A stretch of 64,000 nucleotides of DNA from Nitrincola iocasae (GCF_008727795.1 NZ_CP044222.1:3596001-3660000), one strand, 5' to 3'; positions 26,012-35,707 are shown, counted from the first letter of the stretch. Made by a program: numbers and translations. The notes: generated by a model from the letters alone, not told the origin.

Positions 26012-27637
26012 ATGAAAAGCCGGATAGTGCGTAAGTTACGCATCATGGGGCTGATAACCCTGTTACTCTTCAGTGCTGTGCAAACGGCAGCAGCTTTCGA
26101 TGAGGAGCCGTTATTACTCGAATTTGAAGCCATGCTGGTTTCTTCAGACAGAAACGATACCGCCAGAGCCATTGAACTGCTCGCGGCATCTGAACACCCG
26201 GAACAACTGACACTGCTGTCACTGTTGCTGGAAGGCAACCTGTACCGCAACCGCGATGATGACCGACTCTATCAGCTTAAGCAGCACGAAGAAGGTCAAC
26301 CGGCCGAACGCCTGCTGGGTGATGACAGCCGAATTATCGAGAGCCGCCGTGACTTTCGCCGGGTAGTCGTCAACAATGCCCAACGCTCACAAATCCGCCA
26401 GGTGATGGCATTGACCGCTCTATCATCAGACCAGTCCGCAAAACGCTTAGCCGCGGTCAAACAGCTAATGCGGGATTTCGATGAAGAGACCTTATCCCTG
26501 GTTCGCGATGCCTATCCCGACGAGACACACCCGAAAGTACGCGAATTGATGGCTGTTGCCTTGGCAATCGACACCCTGAGCCAGGACGATGCAGCCAGCC
26601 TAAGTGATGCGATTGACACCCTCAGTAGATCACTTGAACCTCGCGCCCGTAATGCGCTGATGCAGTTCAGCGATGCAACTGATGATGACGGTCTAAAAGC
26701 TCAGGCTGATGCCGCACTGGTAAAAATTGATCAGAAGATAAAATTCTACAAGGGACTGGAAACGCTCTATTTTGGTCTCAGCCTGGGGTCGGTGCTGGTA
26801 TTGGCGGCTATAGGCCTGGCCATCACCTTTGGTGTGATGGGCGTGATCAATATGGCCCACGGTGAGCTGATCATGATCGGCGCTTACACCACCTTTGTCA
26901 TACAACAACTTATGCCTGAGCATATCGGCCTGTCGATTCTGGTGGCCATTCCAGCTGCCTTTGTGGTCTCAGGTCTGGTCGGTATTGCGATTGAACGCGG
27001 GGTAATCCGCTTTCTCTATGGTCGTCCGTTAGAGACACTGCTGGCCACTTTTGGTATCAGTCTGGTGCTGCAGCAAGCGGTGCGCTCGATTTTCTCGCCA
27101 CTAAACCGCAGCGTAGAAACACCCTCCTGGATGAGCGGCATGCTGGAATTTAACCCGGTGTTTGCCATCACCCTGAACCGACTCTATATCATCCTGTTTT
27201 GTTTCATGGTCTTTTTTGCACTGCTGCTGATCCTCAAGCGCACCGCACTGGGTTTGCAGGTGCGTGCCGTTTCTCAAAACCGCGCCATGGCCCGAGCCAT
27301 GGGGGTGCGCTCTGAACGAGTGGATATGATGACTTTTGGCCTCGGCTCCGGCGTTGCAGGCATTGCCGGTGTCGCACTGTCGCAGATCACTAATGTCGGG
27401 CCCAACCTGGGGCAGGCCTACATCATCGATTCGTTTATGGTGGTGGTGTTTGGCGGTGTGGGTAATATCTGGGGCACCCTGGTAGCCGGCATGACACTCG
27501 GCGTGGCGACCAAACTGGTTGAGCCTGTCACCGGTGCGGTACTGGCAAAAATTCTGGTACTGGTGTTCATCATTCTCTTTATTCAGAAAAGGCCCCGTGG
27601 ACTCTTCCCACAGCGTGGCCGTGCCGCTGAGGATTAA
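26012..27637 (+). CDS. urtB: Urea ABC transporter, permease UrtB
   Basis: 541 residues. It has the N-terminal periplasmic extension seen in proteobacterial UrtB (about 1-235, signal peptide then helical repeats). A LivH-type permease follows with ITFGVMGVINMAHGELIMIGAY, LLATFGISLVLQQAVR and MARAMGVRSERVDMMTFGLGSG. It forms the urea channel with UrtC. It starts 76 bases after urtA. Confidence 0.95.
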   Translation: MKSRIVRKLRIMGLITLLLFSAVQTAAAFDEEPLLLEFEAMLVSSDRNDTARAIELLAASEHPEQLTLLSLLLEGNLYRNRDDDRLYQLKQHEEGQPAERLLGDDSRIIESRRDFRRVVVNNAQRSQIRQVMALTALSSDQSAKRLAAVKQLMRDFDEETLSLVRDAYPDETHPKVRELMAVALAIDTLSQDDAASLSDAIDTLSRSLEPRARNALMQFSDATDDDGLKAQADAALVKIDQKIKFYKGLETLYFGLSLGSVLVLAAIGLAITFGVMGVINMAHGELIMIGAYTTFVIQQLMPEHIGLSILVAIPAAFVVSGLVGIAIERGVIRFLYGRPLETLLATFGISLVLQQAVRSIFSPLNRSVETPSWMSGMLEFNPVFAITLNRLYIILFCFMVFFALLLILKRTALGLQVRAVSQNRAMARAMGVRSERVDMMTFGLGSGVAGIAGVALSQITNVGPNLGQAYIIDSFMVVVFGGVGNIWGTLVAGMTLGVATKLVEPVTGAVLAKILVLVFIILFIQKRPRGLFPQRGRAAED

Positions 27638-27640
27638 GCC

Positions 27641-28723
27641 ATGTTATGGAATCTGATTAAACAAGACCGTGGCGGACAAGTGCTGCTGGCACTGCTGGTT
27701 CTGGCAATCATTCTGGTACCCCTTCTCAACGGCCTGCCCACGGACCACCCGCTGCACCTGCCTACCTATATGGTGGCGGTCATGGGGAAATATCTGACTT
27801 TGGCACTGCTGGCATTGTCGGTCGATCTGGTGTGGGGGTATCTGGGTATTTTAACCCTCGGGCACGGTGCCTTCTTTGCCCTGGGTGGCTATGTCATGGG
27901 CATGTACCTGATGCGTCAGATCGGTGATCGCGGCGTCTATGGTCATCCTGAACTGCCTGACTTCATGGTCTTTCTCAATTGGGACAGCCTGCCCTGGTAC
28001 TGGACCGGACTGGATCAATTCTGGTTTGCCGCCATCCTGATTCTGCTGGTACCTGGCTTACTGGCGTATATCTTTGGCGCTCTGGCATTTCGTTCGCGGG
28101 TGTCTGGTGTCTATCTATCCATTATTACCCAGGCACTGACCTTTGCGCTGATGTTGGCCTTCTTTCGCAATGAGATGGGTTTTGGTGGCAACAATGGTTT
28201 AACCGACTTCAAGGATATCCTCGGTTTTAACCTGCAATCGCGGCAGACACGTGTCGGACTGTTTATCGCCTCCGCGGTGGCCCTGGCACTGGGTTACCTG
28301 CTGTGTCGTTATATCACACAAAGTCGGCTGGGTAAGGTATGCGTAGCGGTTCGTGATGCCGAGTCGCGCTCCCGTTTTCTCGGCTATCGGGTTGAAAACG
28401 TCAAACTCTGGGTGTTTACCCTGTCGGCCATGATCGCCGGTGTTGCCGGTGCTCTCTATGTGCCTCAGGTGGGTATCATCAACCCCAATGAATTCTCACC
28501 ACTCAACTCCATTGAGATCGTAGTCTGGGTTGCCGTAGGCGGGCGCGCAACACTCTATGGTGCCGTGGCAGGAGCAATTTTCATCAACTATGCCAAAACC
28601 TGGTTTACCACCGAACTGCCGGATGTCTGGCTGTTTGCACTGGGGGCGATCTTTATTCTGGTTACGGTATTCCTGCCCAAAGGCCTGGCAGGTCTGCTGC
28701 GTCGTCGGGAGGGTAGCGCATGA
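27641..28723 (+). CDS. urtC: Urea ABC transporter, permease UrtC
   Basis: 360-residue LivM-type permease: LALSVDLVWGYLGILTLGHGAFFALGGYVMGMYL, then FGGNNGLTDF and SRFLGYRVENVKLWVFTLSAMIAG. It pairs with UrtB in the membrane. It begins three bases after the urtB stop and its own end overlaps urtD by four bases (ATGA). Confidence 0.95.
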   Translation: MLWNLIKQDRGGQVLLALLVLAIILVPLLNGLPTDHPLHLPTYMVAVMGKYLTLALLALSVDLVWGYLGILTLGHGAFFALGGYVMGMYLMRQIGDRGVYGHPELPDFMVFLNWDSLPWYWTGLDQFWFAAILILLVPGLLAYIFGALAFRSRVSGVYLSIITQALTFALMLAFFRNEMGFGGNNGLTDFKDILGFNLQSRQTRVGLFIASAVALALGYLLCRYITQSRLGKVCVAVRDAESRSRFLGYRVENVKLWVFTLSAMIAGVAGALYVPQVGIINPNEFSPLNSIEIVVWVAVGGRATLYGAVAGAIFINYAKTWFTTELPDVWLFALGAIFILVTVFLPKGLAGLLRRREGSA

Positions 28724-29559
28724 GCCAGACAAGCTTGCTGAGCGAAGTAAAAGACAAAAACCACGTGTTTTCTTTTATGCAGTCTCAAGCCTCACCTGCG
28801 TTGAATGTAGATAAGGATATTCTGCTCTATCTGGAAGGTTTGTCAGTCAGCTTTGATGGTTTTAAAGCCATCAATGAGCTGAACCTGTATATCCGTGACG
28901 GCGAACTGCGCTGCATTATCGGCCCCAATGGCGCTGGCAAAACCACCATGATGGACATCATCACCGGTAAAACACAACCTGACAGCGGTTCCGCCTGGTT
29001 CGGCCAGACCATTAACCTGCTGGAGCTGGATGAACCTGCCATCGCTCAGGCAGGCATCGGGCGCAAGTTCCAGAAGCCGACAGTGTTTGAGTTTCTCAGC
29101 GTGGAGGAAAACCTGATTCTGGCCATGCCGGATGAGCGCAGCGTGATCAGCCTGTTACTGGCCAAACTCAACGGTGAGCAGCGTGATCGTATTGAGGAGG
29201 TACTGATTCAGGTCGGGCTAAAAGAACAGGCACTGATTCGCGCAGGCAGCCTGTCACATGGCCAGAAACAGTGGCTGGAGATCGGTATGCTGCTGATGCA
29301 GAAGCCGCGATTACTGCTGGTTGATGAGCCGGTTGCCGGGATGACCCACCAGGAGATGGATCGCACCGCCGAGCTGTTGATTTCCCTGTCTGGCAGTCAC
29401 TCTGTGGTGGTAGTCGAGCATGATATGGATTTTGTCCGCCAGCTTGCTGGCAAGGACAGAACTGTCACCGTTCTGCATCAGGGCAGTGTACTGGCTGAAG
29501 GCAGCATGGATCAGGTACAGAATAACCGCAAAGTGATTGAAGTCTATCTGGGAGAATAA
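28720..29559 (+). CDS. urtD: Urea ABC transporter, ATPase UrtD
   Basis: 279-residue LivG-type ATPase with Walker A GPNGAGKTT, the branched-chain/urea type IGRKFQKPTVFEFLSVEENL, a signature in the degenerate form LSHGQKQWLEIG (usual in UrtD), and Walker B LLLVDEPVAGMTHQE. The start overlaps urtC. It hydrolyses ATP for urea import with UrtE. Confidence 0.95.
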   Translation: MSQTSLLSEVKDKNHVFSFMQSQASPALNVDKDILLYLEGLSVSFDGFKAINELNLYIRDGELRCIIGPNGAGKTTMMDIITGKTQPDSGSAWFGQTINLLELDEPAIAQAGIGRKFQKPTVFEFLSVEENLILAMPDERSVISLLLAKLNGEQRDRIEEVLIQVGLKEQALIRAGSLSHGQKQWLEIGMLLMQKPRLLLVDEPVAGMTHQEMDRTAELLISLSGSHSVVVVEHDMDFVRQLAGKDRTVTVLHQGSVLAEGSMDQVQNNRKVIEVYLGE

Positions 29560-29561
29560 GC

Positions 29562-30263
29562 ATGATCAGTATACAGGGACTCAATCAGTTCTATGGCGAG
29601 AGTCACACCCTCTGGGATATTGATATGCAGATACCAGAGGGGCAATGCACGGTATTAATGGGCCGTAATGGTGTAGGCAAAACCACCTTGCTGCAATGCA
29701 TTATGGGGCACCAGAAAGTGGCCTCCGGCAGTATTCAGTTGAATCCGGTTAACAAGGATCTGGTGAAAACCTCGGTGGAACAGCGCCCTCGCCTCGGCGT
29801 GGGTTATGTGCCGCAAGGACGGCAGATTTTTCCACTGTTAACAGTGGAAGAAAACCTGCAGATCGGTCTGCCGGTACTGCCCCGCGGACAGCGTAAGATT
29901 CCCGACTATATCTTCGAGCTCTTCCCGGTACTGGCCGATATGATGCACCGTCGCGGTGGCGACCTGTCCGGCGGACAGCAGCAACAGCTGGCAATCGGAC
30001 GCGCGTTGGTGGTTGATCCGAAGTTGCTTATTCTGGATGAACCCACCGAAGGGATTCAGCCCAATGTGGTGCAGGAAATTGGCGACATTATTCGCAAGCT
30101 TAACCGGGAAATGGGCCTGACAGTGTTACTGGTTGAACAAAAGCTGCCTTTTGCACGTAAGGTGGGTGATCGCTTTTGTATCCTGGATCGTGGACGTAAG
30201 GTGGCTGAAGGTGCTATGGATGGCCTGGATGATACGCTGATCAAGCAGTATCTGACGGTATAA
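29562..30263 (+). CDS. urtE: Urea ABC transporter, ATPase UrtE
   Basis: 233-residue LivF-type ATPase: QFYGESHTLWDIDMQIPEGQC, Walker A GRNGVGKTT, GYVPQGRQIFPLLTVEENL, signature LSGGQQQQLAIGRAL, Walker B LLILDEPTEGIQPNVV. Last gene of the urea transporter. Two bases after urtD. In many relatives urease genes follow directly; here a 13.6-kb island intervenes. Confidence 0.95.
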   Translation: MISIQGLNQFYGESHTLWDIDMQIPEGQCTVLMGRNGVGKTTLLQCIMGHQKVASGSIQLNPVNKDLVKTSVEQRPRLGVGYVPQGRQIFPLLTVEENLQIGLPVLPRGQRKIPDYIFELFPVLADMMHRRGGDLSGGQQQQLAIGRALVVDPKLLILDEPTEGIQPNVVQEIGDIIRKLNREMGLTVLLVEQKLPFARKVGDRFCILDRGRKVAEGAMDGLDDTLIKQYLTV

Positions 30264-30345
30264 ATGTTCTACTAGTGCTCATTCTCCTCACCTACCTGCA
30301 ACCCTTGGGTGCCATGCGGGGTGCGGAGAAAGGGCCAGATAGCTA

Positions 30346-30375
30346 TTGACGTATAGTTTTTTTCTACGCTAAGAT
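30346..30375 (+). promoter_or_regulatory. Candidate sigma-70 promoter of the 340-residue gene
   Basis: TTGACG (30346-30351) and TAAGAT (30370-30375) are separated by 18 bases in an AT-rich stretch. It lies inside the left direct repeat module and about 77 bases before the AAGGAG-preceded ATG at 30452, so the module would carry its own promoter. Confidence 0.5.
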
Positions 30376-30451
30376 CGTTTGGCAATCACGTAATCAGGTC
30401 CATGCAGGAAGAATTTGGGCCTTCAAAGTCGTCATAAGGAGTTTGACACCC

Positions 30452-31465
30452 ATGCCTAATACAATGGCTACCTGCACCCAGTCACGCCAACTTCATCGCT
30501 CGATTCAGCAACGGCTAGAACGTCAACTCATTGAAGAATTTCGCCTGAATGCCAGTACCTTGATTGTGCTGAACCTGCCTCATATGCTTTCAGTATGGGT
30601 TGAATCCAAGCGTCAAACAGGGCTTAGTAATGATCAAATCTCAGAAGCCTTCGCCCAATTAGAGTCCAACAATCCATCCTTACCACAGCTGATCTTTGAA
30701 TCATCTGGCTATAAGCTGGTTCAGGACAATCTGGGAACTTTGATAAGCACGGCTATGGACAGCCGTGTACTGAGAGTCATGATTGAAGACTTCAGACGCT
30801 CAGGTAATCTATTGGGTGATTATCGTATTACACAAGGCAATGGACGCTACCATGTCATTTTTAAAGGCAATCACAAACTCCGAACCCTAGTAAAAGGGAC
30901 CCGTTATTTAGTCAGCAACCCCCTGATGATTCAACTGGGTATTGCCTCGCCAGCAGAAATGCTTAAAGGCGCTGCAAAAAACAATGCTTACATCACGCTA
31001 ATTATTTCTAGCAGCGGCAATGGGTTCAAGTGGATCTTTGATGAGACCTATATCTGGACGCACTTTATTTCGAATATTTCAATTGATTTGATGAAGGCGG
31101 CCTTGGCGGTGCTGGCTTGGGTGGCCACAATGTATGTTGTTAAAATAAACACCTCCAGGGTAATTTTAGCAAAAGGTGCTGGTTTATTCATTGGGTTCGT
31201 TGCAGGTTATGGCGCTGGAAGGGTTTCAAATGAAAGCATTCAAGAAGCGTCTTCTCAAATGGCTCAAGATATAGCACAAACCTATGTTCAGGTTTATGGT
31301 GCTATCTCAAATCCAGTAGGTGTAATAACAGAAACAGGCGAACGAGCCAAAGATATTTTAATTTGCTCTGCTGACGCCGCAATTGAAAGAATAGATATCA
31401 TTATACAGGATAATATTAATCGTGCTATTCGTCCATATATTAACCCAATTCACAGGTTCTATTAA
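30452..31465 (+). CDS. Unknown protein with C-terminal hydrophobic hairpin (toxin-like candidate)
   Basis: About 337 residues, family not recognised. The N-terminal two thirds are soluble and basic (HRSIQQRLERQLIEEFRLN). Two hydrophobic segments follow near 210-235 (LMKAALAVLAWVATMYVV) and 240-260 (AKGAGLFIGFVAGYGAG), then an amphipathic tail. No signal peptide. The start ATG at 30452 has TAAGGAG ten bases before it; an upstream in-frame TTG is too close to it. Its stop shares one base with the next ATG (TAATG). A soluble protein with a late hydrophobic hairpin, followed at once by a small polytopic membrane protein, resembles pore-forming toxin/immunity layouts; this is inference only. Confidence 0.65.
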   Translation: MPNTMATCTQSRQLHRSIQQRLERQLIEEFRLNASTLIVLNLPHMLSVWVESKRQTGLSNDQISEAFAQLESNNPSLPQLIFESSGYKLVQDNLGTLISTAMDSRVLRVMIEDFRRSGNLLGDYRITQGNGRYHVIFKGNHKLRTLVKGTRYLVSNPLMIQLGIASPAEMLKGAAKNNAYITLIISSSGNGFKWIFDETYIWTHFISNISIDLMKAALAVLAWVATMYVVKINTSRVILAKGAGLFIGFVAGYGAGRVSNESIQEASSQMAQDIAQTYVQVYGAISNPVGVITETGERAKDILICSADAAIERIDIIIQDNINRAIRPYINPIHRFY

Positions 31466-32052
31466 TGACAAAAGAGCCTCGATTAATCAATGGTAAGTCA
31501 ATTATTAACTTTCTCTTAATAGGACTATGCTCATCCCTAATTTTTTTTCTAACGGCTTCGTGGGGCTTTAACATCTATCTCAATGACACCAATAGGTATT
31601 ATGAAGCAGCAAACTCTCTTGAACCTTTATTAATCACACACACAACCACTTATGGTTTTTTAATTGGTGCATTTGGTATTTTTATATTAGCCTCAATACT
31701 ACTTAACTCTACACTATGGAAAGTTTTTGAATGTAATAAAATGGCTCTCTATGTTAAAACTGAAAAAATATTAGTAGCTTGCTTTATAGCCGCTTTTTTT
31801 TTAATGGCCCCAATAACAATTGGGGGTCATTTTCTCACCAAATATCAAATAACACAAAAAGGCTATTACTACTGCGGCAGCCTAAGACTCAAAGATCGTT
31901 TCCGTGGTGCCTTCGTGCTAGAAGAGGTAGATTGCTATGACGACCATCTACAACGAATCATGTTGCAATACGGCAAAAATAATCAGCTAATCCTTGAAGA
32001 GGCCCATCGGTATTTGCGGGAAAAGCAAAAAACACAAGCAGAGCAGGGTTAG
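31465..32052 (+). CDS. Small polytopic membrane protein, possible DUF1240-like / immunity protein
   Basis: 195 residues with three to four hydrophobic helices (near 12-35, 60-80, 100-120) and a C-terminal soluble tail that begins after KYQITQKGYYYCG and has a second Cys in LEEVDCYDD. The two-cysteine tail after the last helix recalls DUF1240-type small membrane proteins, but that is weak. Codon use is distinctly AT-rich compared with the urt and ure genes, suggesting transfer. It is translationally linked to the 340-residue gene. Confidence 0.6.
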   Translation: MTKEPRLINGKSIINFLLIGLCSSLIFFLTASWGFNIYLNDTNRYYEAANSLEPLLITHTTTYGFLIGAFGIFILASILLNSTLWKVFECNKMALYVKTEKILVACFIAAFFLMAPITIGGHFLTKYQITQKGYYYCGSLRLKDRFRGAFVLEEVDCYDDHLQRIMLQYGKNNQLILEEAHRYLREKQKTQAEQG

Positions 32053-32114
32053 TAACTATTTAATCTACGCATCCTGTTGGATGGCATCGAGAACGCCGCA
32101 GATGGCTAACACTT

Positions 32115-32297
32115 ATGGGTAATCAGGTAATGAAAAACAATATGCTTCTTCTAATATCTGGATTGATTTGTGCGGGGCTTGCGTGGATTTTTTTCTCATA
32201 CTTTCAAAACTATGCATTTACAATATTGTTATTAATATTAGGGATAACAGTTCTTGAAAAGCCAGTTTTAAATAAGTTTCGTAACAGGGGTAAATAG
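32115..32297 (+). CDS. Small hydrophobic protein, 60 residues
   Basis: Two hydrophobic helices (LLLISGLICAGLAWIFFSYF and FTILLLILGITVLE) and a basic end (KFRNRGK). An ATG five codons in (32130) is an alternative start. AT-rich like its upstream neighbour; 62 bases separate them. It may be a small membrane protein of the same module. No family recognised and it may not be expressed. Confidence 0.45.
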   Translation: MGNQVMKNNMLLLISGLICAGLAWIFFSYFQNYAFTILLLILGITVLEKPVLNKFRNRGK

Positions 32298-32630
32298 CCT
32301 ACGACACCGCCAAAGTAACCGAACTAACGGCAACCGTTGGTGCCATGCTGGGTAGTGGTATCGCTTTGGTGTGACACGCTATTCGTCGTCCATGACACAC
32401 TCGACTGCCGCCATGGGCGGCGGGAATGCCGAAAATGCAGGCGCATTTTTCGGCCTTGGCGGCAGACGGTCACTCCAAAACGCTACCATTACCCCGCCCA
32501 CATCCTTGTGCCAGCGTAAAGATAAACAGTATGGTCATGGATCATTAAAACTGTAGAATCATGAACAAGATGGTAAACTCACTGTTGGAAAAACACAATC
32601 GAGCAGGAATGCAGAAAAAGAGTTCTTCTA
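32298..32630. other. Gene-free gap holding two strong inverted repeats, before hsdR
   Basis: This 333-base gap contains the right copy of the module's direct repeat (32330-32353). It also has a GCCGCC-ATG-GGCGGC hairpin (32407-32421) and a longer inverted repeat: GCCGAAAATGC (32428-32438), a four-base loop AGGC, and GCATTTTTCGGC (32443-32454). Short open frames here overlap these repeats and are not credible genes. The hsdR promoter must lie in the AT-rich 32480-32620 part, but no clear hexamers are assigned. Confidence 0.6.
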
Positions 32631-35600
32631 ATGGCCTTAAAAGAAAGCGAGATCGAGCAAAAATTAATCAGCAAACTCGAAGAGCTTAAGTACACCTACC
32701 GCCCCGACATCCGTGACAAGGTAACGCTGGAACAAAATTTCCGCGAAAAATTCGAGGCGTTGAATTATGTCCGTTTGACCGATGCTGAGTTTGCCCGACT
32801 GCGCGATGAGATCATAAACGCTGATGTTTTCCAGGCCGCCAAATCCTTGCGCGAATACGGTCACTTCCAGCGCGAAGATGGCACACCGTTAGATTACATG
32901 CTGGTCAACCTCAAGGACTGGTGTAAAAATGACTTCGAAGTCATTAACCAACTACGCATCAACACCGACAACAGTCATCACCGCTATGATGTAATTCTGC
33001 TGATCAACGGCCTGCCGGTGGTGCAAATCGAACTGAAAACCCTCGGTATCAACTCACGCCGCGCCATGGAACAGATTGTTCAGTACAAAAACGATCCCGG
33101 CAATGGCTACGCCAATACCCTGCTGTGCTTTATGCAGTTGTTTATTGTCAGCAACCGCAGTAACACCTACTATTTTGCCAACAACCATAGCCAGCACTTT
33201 GCCTTTAATGCTGATGAGCGATTTTTGCCCATTTACCAACTCGCCAGTGAAGACAACAACAAAATCACCCATCTGGATGTTTTTGCAGACAAGTTCTTGG
33301 CCAAATGTACCCTGGGCCAGATGATCAGTCGCTATATGGTGCTAGTTGCCAGCGAACAAAAGCTGATGGTCATGCGCCCTTATCAAATCTATGCGGTCAG
33401 GGCGATTGTCGATTGCATCCACCAGAACCGAGGAAACGGCTATATCTGGCATACCACCGGCAGTGGCAAGACACTGACGTCTTTCAAGGCCTCAACCCTA
33501 CTCAAAGACAACCCAGACATTGAAAAGTGTCTGTTCGTGGTAGACCGCAAAGATCTCGACCGCCAAACCCGAGAGGAATTCAACAAGTTCCAGCAAGGCT
33601 GTGTGGAGGAAAACACGAATACCGAGACGTTGGTGCGCCGCCTGCTCTCCGAGGACTACGCCGACAAGGTGATCGTCACCACCATCCAGAAGCTGGGCCT
33701 GGCGCTGGATGAAAACAGCAAGCGCAACCAGCAGCACAAAGAAAACGGCAAGCTCACCTACAAAGAGCGACTTGAACCGCTACGTAATAAACGTATCGTC
33801 TTTATTTTTGATGAGTGCCACCGCTCGCAGTTTGGTGAAAACCATAAGGCCATCAAAGCGTTTTTCCCGAAAGCACAACTCTTTGGCTTTACCGGCACGC
33901 CCATTTTTGACGACAACGCCACGTACAAACAATTCGATGGCACGGTCGGTTCTTACCGAACCACTAAAGACATCTTTGAAAAACAACTGCACGCCTACAC
34001 CATCACTCATGCCATTGATGACCACAACGTGCTGCGCTTTCATATCGATTACTTTAAACCTGAAGCTGCACAGAAAAATGAAGATAATAACAAGGTTGAC
34101 GACAAGGCTACTCACAAGCAAGCCAAGCTAAAAATCGATGAGACCATCACTCAGCAAGGCGTGGTCGAGGCAATACTGAACAAGCACAATGCTGCTACAA
34201 ATCAACGGCGCTTTAACGCCATTTTAGCGACAGCTTCTATCAACCATGCGATTGCCTACTATGAACTGTTCAAACAGGTGCAAGCTGAGCGACAAACCGA
34301 AAACCCAGACTTTACTCCGCTAAATATCGCCTGTGTGTTTTCACCACCCGCTGAAGGCAACAAAGACGTTAAGCAGTTGCAAGAAGACCTGCCGCAAGAA
34401 AAGGCCGACAATCAGCAAGAGCCGGAAAAAAAGAAAGCCGCGCTCAAAACTATTATTGCCGATTACAACGCGCACTATGGTAGTAACCACAACATTAATG
34501 AGTTCGATCTTTACTATCAGGATGTGCAACAACGTATCAAAGATCAGCAATACCCCAACAGCGATTATCCGCATAAAAACAAGATCGATATCACCATTGT
34601 AGTGGACATGTTGCTCACAGGTTTTGACTCCAAATATCTCAACACCCTGTACGTGGATAAAAATCTCAAACACCACGGCCTTATTCAAGCATTTTCACGC
34701 ACTAACCGCGTACTTAACGACACCAAGCCCTACGGCAACATTCTTGATTTTCGTGGGCAGGAAGAAGCCGTAGATGCTGCCATCGCCCTCTTCTCTGGTG
34801 AGGACACCAACCGTTCGCGCGAAATCTGGCTGGTCGATCCGGCTCCCAAGGTCATAGAGAATTACGAAAAAGCGGTGGCTGCCATGGCAGAGTTTATGAC
34901 CCAAAGTGGCTTGATTTCTGAACCTCAAGGCGTCTACAACCTAAAGGGTGATACAGCACGCATCGAATTTATCAATCGTTTTAAGGAAGTACAGCGTCTT
35001 AAAACACAGCTAGATCAATACACTGATCTTGACGAAGCACAAAGGGATAAAATCAATACCCTGTTGCCTGAGGATGAGCTGCTTTCGTTGAGAAGTTCCT
35101 ATCTGGAAACGGCCCAACGCCTCAAAGCCCAACAAGGTAAAACTGGCGAAGAAGCCAGTGACGCCCAAGAAGCCATCGAACAGCTTGATTTTGAATTTGT
35201 GCTCTTCTCCTCGGCGCTGATCGACTACGACTACATCATGGGACTGATCACTCGCTACAGCCAAAACAAACCTGGCAAGCAAACCATGAGTCGTGAGCAG
35301 TTGGTCAACATGCTTGCTTCCAACAGTAATCTCATAGAGGAACGCGACGAGATTATTGCATACATCAATAGTTTGAAAGCGGGTGAAGGCTTAAAAGAGC
35401 AAGAAATCCGCAACGGCTATCAATCCTTTAAAGCACAAAAGGCCGACGGTGAATTGGGCGATATGGCTAGCAGGCATGGCTTGCAAGCCACCCGTTTGAA
35501 AGCCTTTGTCGATGCCATTCTTGATCGTATGATCTTCGATGGCGAACAACTTAGTGATCTGTTTGCCCCCCTGGACCTGGGTTGGAAAGCACGCAGCAAA

Positions 35601-35690
35601 GCCGAGCTGGCATTAATGGAAGAACTGGTACCCTTTTTGAAAAAGCAGGCACAAGGGCGCGAGATTTCCGGATTGGTTGCTTATGAATAA
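32631..35690 (+). CDS. hsdR: Type I restriction endonuclease subunit R
   Basis: 1019 residues. N-terminal nuclease domain with D120 and the E134-x-K136 pair (QIELK) of the PD-(D/E)xK fold, then the Q-like GINSRRAMEQIVQY. Translocase motor: Walker A TTGSGKT 275-281, DECH 394-397, FGFTGTPI, and motif VI region IQAFSRTNRVLN. HsdR cuts foreign DNA after translocation, in complex with HsdM and HsdS. It is the first gene of the defence operon, with dinD 17 bases after it. All key residues are present, so it looks active. Confidence 0.95.
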   Translation: MALKESEIEQKLISKLEELKYTYRPDIRDKVTLEQNFREKFEALNYVRLTDAEFARLRDEIINADVFQAAKSLREYGHFQREDGTPLDYMLVNLKDWCKNDFEVINQLRINTDNSHHRYDVILLINGLPVVQIELKTLGINSRRAMEQIVQYKNDPGNGYANTLLCFMQLFIVSNRSNTYYFANNHSQHFAFNADERFLPIYQLASEDNNKITHLDVFADKFLAKCTLGQMISRYMVLVASEQKLMVMRPYQIYAVRAIVDCIHQNRGNGYIWHTTGSGKTLTSFKASTLLKDNPDIEKCLFVVDRKDLDRQTREEFNKFQQGCVEENTNTETLVRRLLSEDYADKVIVTTIQKLGLALDENSKRNQQHKENGKLTYKERLEPLRNKRIVFIFDECHRSQFGENHKAIKAFFPKAQLFGFTGTPIFDDNATYKQFDGTVGSYRTTKDIFEKQLHAYTITHAIDDHNVLRFHIDYFKPEAAQKNEDNNKVDDKATHKQAKLKIDETITQQGVVEAILNKHNAATNQRRFNAILATASINHAIAYYELFKQVQAERQTENPDFTPLNIACVFSPPAEGNKDVKQLQEDLPQEKADNQQEPEKKKAALKTIIADYNAHYGSNHNINEFDLYYQDVQQRIKDQQYPNSDYPHKNKIDITIVVDMLLTGFDSKYLNTLYVDKNLKHHGLIQAFSRTNRVLNDTKPYGNILDFRGQEEAVDAAIALFSGEDTNRSREIWLVDPAPKVIENYEKAVAAMAEFMTQSGLISEPQGVYNLKGDTARIEFINRFKEVQRLKTQLDQYTDLDEAQRDKINTLLPEDELLSLRSSYLETAQRLKAQQGKTGEEASDAQEAIEQLDFEFVLFSSALIDYDYIMGLITRYSQNKPGKQTMSREQLVNMLASNSNLIEERDEIIAYINSLKAGEGLKEQEIRNGYQSFKAQKADGELGDMASRHGLQATRLKAFVDAILDRMIFDGEQLSDLFAPLDLGWKARSKAELALMEELVPFLKKQAQGREISGLVAYE

Positions 35691-35707
35691 TATGCAAGGA
35701 GCGCAAT

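Larger units (their letters stand above)
30298..32353. repeat. Imperfect ~24-bp direct repeats bracketing a 2-kb module
   Basis: The left copy is 30298-30322 (starts GCAACCCTTGGGTGCCATGC) and the right copy 32330-32353 (starts GCAACCGTTGGTGCCATGC). Aligned over about 24 positions they differ at two substitutions and one single-base gap. They enclose the three membrane-protein genes at 30452-32297. They could mark the ends of an inserted cassette or be leftovers of a recombination event. Confidence 0.55.

Noticed and set aside
32330..32353. Integron attC site at the right direct repeat
   Set aside because: The AACGG-CAA-CCGTT palindrome resembles a short stem, but the R-box and L-box pattern of attC and an integrase are missing.
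32337..32556. Short open frames in the gap before hsdR
   Set aside because: They cover the direct and inverted repeats, have no ribosome-binding site and give low-complexity or improbable protein.
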